From Clostridia bacterium (GTDB lineage Bacteria; Bacillota_A; Clostridia; Oscillospirales; CAG-272), in assembly GCA_017453335.1 (NCBI GenBank), contig JAFTKI010000085.1:1-30123 (forward strand): DNA of 30,123 nucleotides. Direction: 5' to 3'. Positions 15,695 through 24,076 of the stretch are shown here, one piece after another (the first letter of the stretch is position 1; each line of letters begins with the position of its first letter). The notes under the pieces are model-generated. The model was given only the letters and a program-made list of their open reading frames with translations. It did no database searches and had not been told where the DNA came from. The translations under genes and the position numbers were made by a program.

Positions 15695-16705
15695 ATGATT
15701 TTACATCTTGATTTGCCGCAAAACGGCTATGATATCATTTTAGAGCGCGGTGCTTTGAACCGCGCCGCACAATACCTGAAGCTGGATCGCCGTGTTTTGA
15801 TCGTGACCGACACGGGTGTTCCCGCGCAATATGCCAATACGATTGCCGCACAGTGCAAGGATCCCGTGATCGAAACGGTTCCCACGGGAGAGGAGAGCAA
15901 AAGCTTTGCCATGCTGGAGCGTCTTTGCCGTACTCTTATGGAGCATCATTTTACCCGAACCGATTGCGTTGTGGCGGTCGGCGGCGGTGTGGTCGGCGAC
16001 CTTGCGGGCTTTGCCGCAGCATCGTATATGAGAGGCATCGATTTTTACAACTGTCCTACAACGGTTCTGTCACAGGTGGATTCCTCGATCGGCGGCAAGG
16101 TAGCCATTAACTTAGACCACGTTAAGAATATCGTGGGTGCCTTTTATCAGCCCAAGGCGGTTCTGATCGATCCCGAAGTGCTTTCCACCCTGCCGCCGCG
16201 GCAGATCTCCAACGGACTTTCCGAGGCGGTGAAAATGTCGCTCACAAGCGATGCCGTCTTGTTTGAGCTGTTTGAATCGGGCAAGGCTTTGGACGAGATC
16301 GATACCGTGATCGAGCGCTCGCTTCGCATCAAAAAAGCGGTCGTTGAACAGGACGAGAAGGAATCGGGACTTCGCCGTATTCTCAATTTCGGACATACAC
16401 TGGGACACGGCGTCGAGGCGCAAAATGAGAAAAACGGACTTTATCACGGCGAATGCGTGTCGCTTGGCATGATCCCAATGTGTGACGCATCGGTGCGCGA
16501 GAGACTGGTAAAGGTTCTGGAGATGCTCTCACTGCCCACGAAGATCACCGATTCCATCGAGGACGTGCTGGATGCGGCATCTCACGATAAAAAGTGCGCG
16601 GGAGATTCGATCTCGGTGGTATATGTTCCTCGGGTGGGCAGCTTTGAGATCCGTCGGATGCTCACCGAGGATTGGAAAAACGAAATGCGTAAGATTATGC
16701 AATAA
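15695..16705 (+). CDS. aroB: 3-dehydroquinate synthase
   Basis: 336 residues. AroB converts DAHP to 3-dehydroquinate using NAD and a divalent metal. Signatures are GGGVVGDLAGFAAASYMRG, the PTTVLSQVDSSIGGKVAIN segment that binds substrate and cofactor, and NFGHTLGHGVEA with metal-binding histidines. An upstream ATG at 15680 overlaps the pheA stop, but ATG 15695 is preferred because GAGGAGAG lies five bases before it. It follows pheA by 11 bases. Confidence 0.95.
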   Translation: MILHLDLPQNGYDIILERGALNRAAQYLKLDRRVLIVTDTGVPAQYANTIAAQCKDPVIETVPTGEESKSFAMLERLCRTLMEHHFTRTDCVVAVGGGVVGDLAGFAAASYMRGIDFYNCPTTVLSQVDSSIGGKVAINLDHVKNIVGAFYQPKAVLIDPEVLSTLPPRQISNGLSEAVKMSLTSDAVLFELFESGKALDEIDTVIERSLRIKKAVVEQDEKESGLRRILNFGHTLGHGVEAQNEKNGLYHGECVSLGMIPMCDASVRERLVKVLEMLSLPTKITDSIEDVLDAASHDKKCAGDSISVVYVPRVGSFEIRRMLTEDWKNEMRKIMQ

Positions 16706-16720
16706 GAGGGGAGAGCCAAC

Positions 16721-17809
16721 ATGAAAAACAGCTTTGGAAACAGCGTGAGCGTTACTCTGTTCGGGGAAAGCCACGGAAGCGAGATCGGCGCGGTGCTGGA
16801 TGGCGTAGCTCCGGGACTTCTGATCGATGAGGATTTTATTTCCCATCAGCTCTCGTTGCGCCGTCCGCACGGAAAGATCTCCACGGCACGCGTGGAGCAG
16901 GACGAATTCCGCATCGTCAGCGGTGTGTTTGAGGGACGGACCACGGGAACACCGATCTGCATCCTGATCCCCAATACCAACACAAGAAGTAAGGATTATA
17001 CCAAGGGACTTCCGCGTCCGGGACACGCCGATTATACGGCGGAGTGCAAATATCACGGATATCAGGATTACCGCGGTGGCGGACATTTTTCGGGAAGACT
17101 GACAGCTCCCTTGGTTGCCGCAGGTGCCATTGCCATTTCAATGCTTCGCAAGAACGGCATCATGCTGGGAACACATATTTCCTCGTTGGCAGGTGTTGCC
17201 GACCGTCCCTTTGGAAACCTGGAGGCTGATATTGAACAACTGAGTGACACCTTGTTTCCAGCCTTGAATCCCACGGCGGCAGACGCTATGCAACGGGAGA
17301 TCGAGGATGCTGCAAGAGAGGGTGACAGCGTGGGCGGTGTGCTGGAGACCGCTGTGATCGGTATGCCCGCAGGCGTTGGAGAGCCGTGGTTTGACACGGT
17401 TGAAAGTATGCTTTCCCATGCCTTGTTCGGAATTCCCGCCGTAAAGGGGGTTGAATTCGGCGAGGGCTTTGGATTTGCATCCATGCGGGGAAGTGAGGCA
17501 AACGACGGCTTGCGCACCGTTGGCGGAAAGGTGGTCACCACCACCAATCACAACGGCGGAATCAACGGCGGAATCACCAACGGAATGCCGATCTTGTTCC
17601 GCTCTGTGATCAAGCCCACACCTTCGATCTTCAAGGAACAGGACAGCGTGGATCTTGCCACCATGCAAAATGAAACGCTCCTTCTCAAGGGGCGCCACGA
17701 TCCTGCGATCATTCATCGCGCGCGAGTGGTAGTAGACAGTATCACGGCACTGGTGCTGTGGGATCTGTTGGCACAGCGCTTCGGCACCGATTTTCCCGAT
17801 GCCGACTGA
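16721..17809 (+). CDS. aroC: Chorismate synthase
   Basis: 362 residues, the usual length. AroC eliminates phosphate from EPSP to give chorismate, using reduced FMN. Typical motifs are GESHGSEIGAVLDG near the N-terminus, then PRPGHADY, YRGGGHFSGRLTAPLVAAGA, and GIPAVKGVEFGEGF in the C-terminal half, with the ending RHDPAIIHRARVV. GAGGGGAG precedes the ATG by seven bases. It lies 15 bases after aroB. Confidence 0.97.
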   Translation: MKNSFGNSVSVTLFGESHGSEIGAVLDGVAPGLLIDEDFISHQLSLRRPHGKISTARVEQDEFRIVSGVFEGRTTGTPICILIPNTNTRSKDYTKGLPRPGHADYTAECKYHGYQDYRGGGHFSGRLTAPLVAAGAIAISMLRKNGIMLGTHISSLAGVADRPFGNLEADIEQLSDTLFPALNPTAADAMQREIEDAAREGDSVGGVLETAVIGMPAGVGEPWFDTVESMLSHALFGIPAVKGVEFGEGFGFASMRGSEANDGLRTVGGKVVTTTNHNGGINGGITNGMPILFRSVIKPTPSIFKEQDSVDLATMQNETLLLKGRHDPAIIHRARVVVDSITALVLWDLLAQRFGTDFPDAD

Positions 17810-17856
17810 TTAAAAACGAAAAAACGATACCGAACGACAATAAGGAGGATACGGTT

Positions 17857-19101
17857 ATGCAATACGGTTGTATCGCAGAAAAATTGGGACACAGCTTTTC
17901 AAAAGAGATTCACGGAGAATTGGCAGAGTATCGATACGAGCTGTGTGAGCTTCCGCCCGACAAGGTGGGCGAATTTATGCAGAAAAAGGAATTTTGCGGT
18001 ATCAACGTGACCATTCCTTATAAGGAGACCGTGATCCCGTATCTTTACGAGATAGATGAGGCGGCGCGAGAGATCGGCGCTGTCAATACCGTTGTTAACC
18101 GCGACGGGAAGCTATACGGTTATAACACCGATTTTTACGGAATGAAATCGATGATCGAGCGCATGGGACTCTCGCTTGGCGGCAAAAAGGTTGCCGTGCT
18201 TGGAACGGGAGGAACCTCGCGTACGGCTTGTGTGGTTGCCAAAAGCTTGGGGGCTAAAACGATCCTTGTGGTCAGCCGCACACCAAAGGGCAACAGCATT
18301 TCTTATGAAGAACTGAAGACAAAGCATTCCGATACTGCGGTCATCATCAATACCACCCCCTGCGGAATGTATCCGCGCCCCGATGGGACAGCGGTGGATA
18401 TTGCGGCATTTTCAAACCTTGAGGGTGTGATCGATGCGGTCTACAATCCCTTGCGCCCGCAAATCGTTCTGGATGCCAAGAAGAGAGGAATTCCCGCAAC
18501 GGGAGGACTTTTCATGCTGGTGGCACAGGCAGTACGCGCATCCGAGATCTTTTTGAATACAAGCTACCCCGAGGGAACGGCAGAAAGGATTTATCAAAAG
18601 ATCCGTTCTCAAAAGGAAAACATCGTTCTCGTCGGCATGCCCGCGTGCGGAAAAAGCACGGTTGGCAAGCTTCTTGCACAATGTCTTGGGCGAGAGGTGT
18701 GTGACTTGGACGAGGAGATCGTCAAAGCCGCGGGAAAGTCGATTCCCGAGATCTTTGACGAGAGCGGAGAGCAGGGCTTCCGCGATCTGGAAACGAAGGT
18801 CTTGAAGGAGCAGGTTGCGCAACGGAACTCTTTGGTGATCGCTACGGGCGGCGGTGCGATCCTGCGTGATGAAAACGTCAACGCGCTTCGCCGTAACGGA
18901 AGACTATATTTTATCGACAGACCTCTGGAACAATTATTACCGACCGAGGACAGACCTCTGGCATCGTCTACCGAGGCGATCCGCAAGCGATTCGAGGAGC
19001 GATACCATCGATATTGCGATGTATCGGATGTTCGGATCCCTGTGGAAGGGGAGGCTTCGCTTGTTGCGAAAATCATTGAAAAGGAGTTTCTATCACATTG
19101 A
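17857..19101 (+). CDS. aroEK: Fused shikimate dehydrogenase (AroE) and shikimate kinase (AroK)
   Basis: 414 residues joining two consecutive enzymes of the pathway. Residues 1 to about 250 are AroE-like: the shikimate-binding HSFSKEIH, NVTIPYKE with catalytic K56, NTDFYG with D92, the nucleotide-binding GTGGTSRTA and VSRT, ending with a GGLFMLVAQA motif. After a short linker, residues about 255-414 are a shikimate kinase with Walker A G260-MPACGKST268, CDLDEEI, GEQGFRDLE, ATGGGAI and a lid region (RPLASST). It therefore reduces 3-dehydroshikimate and phosphorylates shikimate. AAGGAGG lies eight bases before ATG 17857, which settles the start over upstream in-frame codons. The two halves are in one uninterrupted frame. 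Confidence 0.94.
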   Translation: MQYGCIAEKLGHSFSKEIHGELAEYRYELCELPPDKVGEFMQKKEFCGINVTIPYKETVIPYLYEIDEAAREIGAVNTVVNRDGKLYGYNTDFYGMKSMIERMGLSLGGKKVAVLGTGGTSRTACVVAKSLGAKTILVVSRTPKGNSISYEELKTKHSDTAVIINTTPCGMYPRPDGTAVDIAAFSNLEGVIDAVYNPLRPQIVLDAKKRGIPATGGLFMLVAQAVRASEIFLNTSYPEGTAERIYQKIRSQKENIVLVGMPACGKSTVGKLLAQCLGREVCDLDEEIVKAAGKSIPEIFDESGEQGFRDLETKVLKEQVAQRNSLVIATGGGAILRDENVNALRRNGRLYFIDRPLEQLLPTEDRPLASSTEAIRKRFEERYHRYCDVSDVRIPVEGEASLVAKIIEKEFLSH

Positions 19102-19568
19102 AATTTTATATTTTGAACGGGCCGAATCTGAATATGCTCGGCATACGCGAGCCGGGACATTACGGAACGACCACATACAACGATCTGATCGCGATGATCG
19201 GGGATCATTGCAAGCAAAAGGGCATTGAAGCGGTTTGCCGCCAAAGCAATCACGAGGGAGATCTTGTGGACTGGATCCAGGAGGCTTATTTTGAAGGAGC
19301 CGACGGAATCGTGATCAACCCGGGTGCCTATACGCACACCAGCATTGCCATTCTGGATGCTGTAAAGTCTACCTCGCTTCCCACGGTGGAGATCCACATT
19401 TCCAAGGTGGAGGAGCGCGAGGACTTCCGACAGGTCAGCTATATCCGCGCCGCCTGTATCAAAACCATCACGGGACACGGCACAAAGGGATACACGGAAG
19501 CGATAGACGCACTGCACGAGCATTGTCTTGCTGTGCGAGGGGGGGAGATGACAGTACGATGCAGGTAA
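19098..19568 (+). CDS. aroQ: 3-dehydroquinate dehydratase, type II
   Basis: 156 residues, slightly above the typical 140-150. The type II enzyme dehydrates 3-dehydroquinate to 3-dehydroshikimate. Motifs are NGPNLNMLGIREPGHYG (with the catalytic Tyr), QSNHEGDLVDWIQ and INPGAYTHTS; the substrate-binding HISKVEEREDFR keeps His, Ser and both Arg but replaces the usual Asn-x-His with Lys-x-Glu. The start is a TTG that shares bases with the aroEK stop (TTGA), with AAGGAG 11 bases upstream, so translation is likely coupled. The last 10 bases overlap aroA. Confidence 0.92.
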   Translation: MKFYILNGPNLNMLGIREPGHYGTTTYNDLIAMIGDHCKQKGIEAVCRQSNHEGDLVDWIQEAYFEGADGIVINPGAYTHTSIAILDAVKSTSLPTVEIHISKVEEREDFRQVSYIRAACIKTITGHGTKGYTEAIDALHEHCLAVRGGEMTVRCR

Positions 19569-20767
19569 CCGTTATACCCTCCAAAGCCGCAGGACAGATC
19601 TCGGCGCCGCCTTCCAAAAGCATGGCGCACCGCCTTTTGATCTCGGCGGGACTTTCCAAGGGAGAGAGCGTGATCCGCGGCATTTCGCACTGTGAGGACG
19701 TGCTGGCAACCATCGATTGCCTGACGGCTCTGGGGGCAAAATGCACCGTGGACGGCGACACTGTCACGGTCGTTGGCACCGATGTCACCGCGGCAACCCC
19801 AAAACAAGCACTTTTTTGCAGAGAAAGCGGAAGTACGCTTCGTTTTCTCGTTCCAATCGCACTTTTGTCGGGCAAGGAGACTGTTCTGAGAGGCGCACCA
19901 CCGCTCCTCAAACGCCCGATGGGCATTTTTGAAACACTTTGCCGTGAGGAGGGCTTGTTCTTTGAGCAAACCGAGCATGGGATCACCGTAAAGGGGCCTC
20001 TTTCTTCAGGAATCTATACGCTCCCCGGTAATGTCAGCAGCCAATTTATCAGCGGATTGTTGTTTGCGCTTCCGTTGACGAACGGAAATAGCGAGATCCG
20101 CCTGATACCGCCCGTAGAGAGCCGTTCTTACATCGCTCTGACGCTATCCGCATTGCATACCTTCGGGATCGACGCGGGATGGAAGGATGACTGTACTCTG
20201 ACGGTCACGGGAAATGGACAATACCGCGCAACCGATACTGCCGTGGAGGGGGACTATTCCAATGCCGCTTTTTTGGATGCCTTTGCGCTTCTGAACGGAG
20301 ACGTTCTGGTAACCGGCTTGCAGGAAAACAGTCTGCAGGGAGACCGCGTGTATAAAAAACACTTTCGGGCATTGCAAAAGGGAGCTCCAACGATCTCGAT
20401 CGCCGATTGTCCCGATCTGGGGCCGATCCTGTTTACATTGGCGGCAGCCCTGAATGGTGCGACCTTTACCGATACGCATCGGCTTCGCATCAAGGAAAGC
20501 GACCGTGTTGCCTGTATGAAAGCGGAGCTGGAAAAGTTCGGTGCCAAGCTTGATATCGAGGAGAACAGCGTAACGGTACACAAGAACGAACTGCACGCGC
20601 CGACCGAGCCGCTGTACGGTCACAACGACCACCGCATTGTCATGTCGATGGCGATCTTGGCTTCATGCTGCGGAGGCACGATCGAGGGTGCCGAGGCTGT
20701 AGCCAAAAGCTTTCCCGACTTTTTTGAAAAAATCAGCGCACTTGGAATTCAAGTGCAAATCAACTAA
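19559..20767 (+). CDS. aroA: 3-phosphoshikimate 1-carboxyvinyltransferase (EPSP synthase)
   Basis: 402 residues. AroA transfers enolpyruvate from PEP to shikimate-3-phosphate. Visible residues include PPSKSMAHR (K20, S21, R25), SSQFISGLL, CPDLGP, IKESDR, HNDHRIVMS and KSFPDFF, all equivalents of E. coli active-site motifs. The glyphosate/PEP loop reads ESGSTLRF (G91 and R95 kept) instead of the E. coli NAGTAMRP. The ATG at 19559 overlaps the aroQ end by 10 bases and has GGGGGAG 11 bases upstream; a longer start at 19523 would add a non-conserved prefix. It is followed by tyrA after 23 bases. Confidence 0.95.
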   Translation: MQVTVIPSKAAGQISAPPSKSMAHRLLISAGLSKGESVIRGISHCEDVLATIDCLTALGAKCTVDGDTVTVVGTDVTAATPKQALFCRESGSTLRFLVPIALLSGKETVLRGAPPLLKRPMGIFETLCREEGLFFEQTEHGITVKGPLSSGIYTLPGNVSSQFISGLLFALPLTNGNSEIRLIPPVESRSYIALTLSALHTFGIDAGWKDDCTLTVTGNGQYRATDTAVEGDYSNAAFLDAFALLNGDVLVTGLQENSLQGDRVYKKHFRALQKGAPTISIADCPDLGPILFTLAAALNGATFTDTHRLRIKESDRVACMKAELEKFGAKLDIEENSVTVHKNELHAPTEPLYGHNDHRIVMSMAILASCCGGTIEGAEAVAKSFPDFFEKISALGIQVQIN

Positions 20768-20790
20768 CCCCAAAAGGACTTGAAACGAAA

Positions 20791-21660
20791 ATGAAACTTA
20801 CCCCGAATACCAATATACTGATCGTCGGTCTTGGCGTGATCGGCGGCGGTTATGCAAGAGCCTTGAAAAAGAAAGGCTTTACGGTTCGTTGCATTACCAA
20901 AAACGAACAGGACATTGAATATGCCAAAAAAGAGGGGATCATCGATTACGGTACCACCGAGATCGATCCCGACCTCATCGGAAACGCAGATCTGGTGATT
21001 TGTGCACTGTATCCTCACATTTTTATCGATTGGGTTCGAACGAACCAGCATCTTTTGAAATCGGGCGCGTTGATCACCGACGTGACCGGTGTCAAGGGAG
21101 GCGTTGTTGCCGAGGTGCAGGGATTTTTGCGCTCCGAAGTTGAATTTATCGCCGCACACCCGATGGCAGGACGTGAGAGAAGCGGCGTGGAATACAGTGA
21201 CGACCGCGTCTTCCAAGGTGCAAACTTTATCATCACGCCAACCGAGAAAAACACAAAAGAAGCGATCGAGACCTGCCGTGAGCTTGGTGAGCTGTTAGGG
21301 TTTGCGCGGATCAGCGAGCTGTCCCCCGAGGCACATGATGAAATGATCGCCTTTCTGTCACAGCTCACGCACTGTATCGCCGTTGTGCTGATGACCTGCA
21401 ATCAATCTCCCTCGCTGGAAAAATACACGGGTGACTCCTTCCGTGATCTGACGCGAATCGCAAAGATCAACGATGAGATGTGGTCAGAATTGTTTTTGTG
21501 GAACAAGGATGCGCTGCTGGATCAGATGGATGCCTTTTCCAAGGAATTTGACCGCTTGCGCGAAATGCTGATCACGGGTGACCGAGAGGGAATGCGTGAG
21601 ATGATGCGCACCTCCACTTCGCGCCGTGCGTTGTTTGACAAACCAACACAAAAAACATAA
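20791..21660 (+). CDS. tyrA: Prephenate dehydrogenase
   Basis: 289 residues. TyrA oxidatively decarboxylates prephenate to 4-hydroxyphenylpyruvate, the tyrosine precursor. The N-terminal Rossmann fold starts with ILIVGLGVIGGG. The middle contains TDVTGVKG and the catalytic-His segment AAHPMAGRERSG; a helical C-terminal dimerisation domain includes LTHCIAVVL and the FRDLTRIA stretch. No C-terminal ACT domain is present, in contrast with B. subtilis TyrA, so feedback by tyrosine may be absent or act differently. Arogenate specificity cannot be excluded by eye. Confidence 0.93.
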   Translation: MKLTPNTNILIVGLGVIGGGYARALKKKGFTVRCITKNEQDIEYAKKEGIIDYGTTEIDPDLIGNADLVICALYPHIFIDWVRTNQHLLKSGALITDVTGVKGGVVAEVQGFLRSEVEFIAAHPMAGRERSGVEYSDDRVFQGANFIITPTEKNTKEAIETCRELGELLGFARISELSPEAHDEMIAFLSQLTHCIAVVLMTCNQSPSLEKYTGDSFRDLTRIAKINDEMWSELFLWNKDALLDQMDAFSKEFDRLREMLITGDREGMREMMRTSTSRRALFDKPTQKT

Positions 21661-21689
21661 ACAAAACCGTTGAAAGGATGTAAATAGAC

Positions 21690-22721
21690 ATGAATATGCA
21701 GTTTTTCCGCAAGCTTCCGATTCCGCAGGATATCAAATCGGAATTCCCGATCACGCCCGAAATGGCGGCTCGCCGTGAAGCTTGTATCAAGGATCTGAAG
21801 GATATTTTCTCGGGCAAGTCCGACCGTATGGTTTTGGTCATCGGTCCTTGCTCTGCCGACCGCGAGGATGCGGTGCTGGATTACATTTACCGCTTGCGCG
21901 GCGTACAGGAAAAGGTAGCCGACAAGCTTCTGATCGTACCGCGTATCTATACCAACAAGCCCCGTACCACGGGTGACGGATATAAGGGAATGCTTCACCA
22001 GCCCGATCCCAACACCGATCCCGACTTGCTTAAGGGGATCATTTCCATTCGTAAGCTGCATCTGCGCGCGCTTGCCGAAACCGAATTCGGCTGTGCCGAT
22101 GAGATGCTGTATCCCGAGAACCACCGTTATCTGTCCGATATTCTGGTGTACTGTGCCGTTGGTGCGCGTTCGGTGGAGAACCAGCAGCATCGCCTGACCG
22201 CCAGCGGATTGGATCTGCCTGTTGGTATGAAGAACCCCACGAGCGGAGATATTACGGTTATGATGAACTCGATCACCGCCGCACAGCATTCGCACACCTT
22301 CCTGTACCGCGGCTGGGAGGTCAAGAGCATGGGGAACCCCTATGCACACGCCATCCTGCGCGGCTATGTCAATGCACACGGACAGTCGCTCCCCAATTAC
22401 CATTTTGAGGATCTGATCGGTCTGCACAATGCGTATGAAAAGAGCGGACTTGCCAACCCCGCCGTGATCGTGGATACCAACCACGCAAACTCGGGTAAGA
22501 AGTATCTGGAGCAGCCCAGAATCGCAAAGGATGTTCTTTATAGCTGCCGTTCTTCCGCCGAGATCCGCTCCTTGGTCAAGGGCTTTATGATCGAGAGCTA
22601 TATCGAGGACGGCTGTCAGAAGATCTCTGCCGACGACGTATACGGTAAATCGATCACTGACCCCTGCCTTGGCTGGGAAAAGACCGAGCGTCTGATCTAC
22701 GATATCGCCGATCTGCTTTGA
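21690..22721 (+). CDS. aroF: 3-deoxy-7-phosphoheptulonate (DAHP) synthase, class I-alpha (AroG-like)
   Basis: 343 residues, co-linear with E. coli AroF/AroG/AroH. It condenses PEP and erythrose-4-phosphate, the entry reaction of the pathway. Signatures are VIGPCSADRED with metal-binding C54, PRTTGDGYKGML, the long GARSVENQQHR stretch, GMKNPTSGD, DTNHANSGKK and MIESYIEDGCQ. The I-alpha type differs from the I-beta enzyme of B. subtilis. The N-terminal segment that carries feedback residues in E. coli AroG is present but its effector cannot be read by eye. It is the last gene of the aromatic set, although it encodes the first reaction. AAAGGA precedes the ATG by 11 bases. Confidence 0.95.
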   Translation: MNMQFFRKLPIPQDIKSEFPITPEMAARREACIKDLKDIFSGKSDRMVLVIGPCSADREDAVLDYIYRLRGVQEKVADKLLIVPRIYTNKPRTTGDGYKGMLHQPDPNTDPDLLKGIISIRKLHLRALAETEFGCADEMLYPENHRYLSDILVYCAVGARSVENQQHRLTASGLDLPVGMKNPTSGDITVMMNSITAAQHSHTFLYRGWEVKSMGNPYAHAILRGYVNAHGQSLPNYHFEDLIGLHNAYEKSGLANPAVIVDTNHANSGKKYLEQPRIAKDVLYSCRSSAEIRSLVKGFMIESYIEDGCQKISADDVYGKSITDPCLGWEKTERLIYDIADLL

Positions 22722-22753
22722 TAAAATCTATAAAACAAAAAGAGGATAAAATC

Positions 22754-24034
22754 ATGAGCAATTATAAAATTGAAACCAAATGCGTTCAGGGCGGCTACAC
22801 GCCCGGAAACGGTGAACCCCGTCAGATCCCGATCATTCAAAGCACCACCTTCAAATATGCTACCAGTGAGGATATGGGTAAGCTGTTTGACCTGGAGGCT
22901 TCGGGCTACTTCTATTCGCGCCTGCAGAATCCCACCTGTGATGCTGTAGCGGCAAAGATCTGTGAGATGGAAGGCGGCTTTGCCGCAATGCTGACCTCGT
23001 CCGGTCAGGCGGCAAACTTCTATGCCGTGTTCAATATTGCCAATTGCGGTGACCACGTCGTAGCGTCCTCCACCATTTATGGCGGCACCTTCAACCTCTT
23101 TGCCGTTACCATGAAGAAAATGGGCGTTGAGTTTACCTTTGTATCTCCCGATTGCACCGAGGAGGAGTTGAATGCCGCATTCCGTCCCAACACCAAGGCG
23201 GTGTTCGGTGAGACCATTGCAAATCCCGCGCTGACCGTGCTGGATATCGAAAAATTTGCAAAAGCGGCTCACGCACACGAGGTTCCGCTGATCATCGATA
23301 ACACCTTTGCAACGCCCATTAACTGCCGTCCCTTTGAGTGGGGTGCCGATATCGTAACGCACTCTACCACCAAGTATATGGACGGTCACGGCGCGGCTGT
23401 AGGCGGCTGTATTGTTGATTCGGGCAACTTTGATTGGTTGGCTCACAAGGAAAAATTCCCCGGACTCTGCACGCCCGACGACAGCTACCACGGTATCGTT
23501 TATGCCGAGAAGTTCGGAAAGGGCGCCTATATTTACAAGGCGACCGCCCAGCTGATGCGTGATTTCGGTTCTACGCCCGCACCTCAGAGCGCATTCCTGC
23601 TCAATCTGGGACTGGAAAGCCTGCACGTTCGTGTGGCACGTCACTGCGAGAACGCTTTGGCAGTTGCAAAGTTTTTGGAATCGCACGAAAAGATCACTTG
23701 GGTGACTTATGCAGACCTGGAGTCCAGTCCCTATCATGAGCTGGCAAAGAAATATCTGCCCAATGGCAGCTGCGGTGTTGTAAGCTTCGGTGTTCGCGGC
23801 GGAAGACAGGCGGCGGAGAAGTTTATGAAGCATCTCAAGCTTGCCGCAATCGAAACCCACGTTGCCGATGCGCGCACCTGCTGCCTGCATCCCGCAAGTG
23901 CAACCCACCGTCAGATGAACGATGAGGAGCTGATCGCCGCAGGTGTATCGGGAGATCTCGTTCGTCTTTCCTGCGGTCTTGAAAATGCCGAGGATCTGAT
24001 CGCCGATCTTGCACAGGCACTTGAACAAGTATAA
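22754..24034 (+). CDS. metY: O-acetylhomoserine sulfhydrylase (MetY-type PLP enzyme)
   Basis: 426 residues, the length typical of MetY and longer than MetB/MetC (about 380). It is a Cys/Met-metabolism PLP enzyme: PLP Lys207 lies in STTKYMDGHGAAVGG, and TSSGQAANF near residue 90 contacts the cofactor. It is expected to combine O-acetylhomoserine with sulfide to give homocysteine. The call is reinforced by the adjacent metA with acetyl-CoA-type residues. ATG 22754 follows AGAGGA by seven bases and lies 32 bases after the DAHP synthase gene, so it may be co-transcribed with the aromatic operon. No S-box or T-box leader fits in the gap. Confidence 0.93.
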   Translation: MSNYKIETKCVQGGYTPGNGEPRQIPIIQSTTFKYATSEDMGKLFDLEASGYFYSRLQNPTCDAVAAKICEMEGGFAAMLTSSGQAANFYAVFNIANCGDHVVASSTIYGGTFNLFAVTMKKMGVEFTFVSPDCTEEELNAAFRPNTKAVFGETIANPALTVLDIEKFAKAAHAHEVPLIIDNTFATPINCRPFEWGADIVTHSTTKYMDGHGAAVGGCIVDSGNFDWLAHKEKFPGLCTPDDSYHGIVYAEKFGKGAYIYKATAQLMRDFGSTPAPQSAFLLNLGLESLHVRVARHCENALAVAKFLESHEKITWVTYADLESSPYHELAKKYLPNGSCGVVSFGVRGGRQAAEKFMKHLKLAAIETHVADARTCCLHPASATHRQMNDEELIAAGVSGDLVRLSCGLENAEDLIADLAQALEQV

Positions 24035-24076
24035 TTTTTAAGTATCATTTTTGACAGAAAGGAATGGTGACTGACT

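Noticed and set aside
22697..24028. A 443-codon minus-strand frame opposite metY
   Set aside because: Antisense to a fully conserved PLP enzyme; no family motif or start signal.
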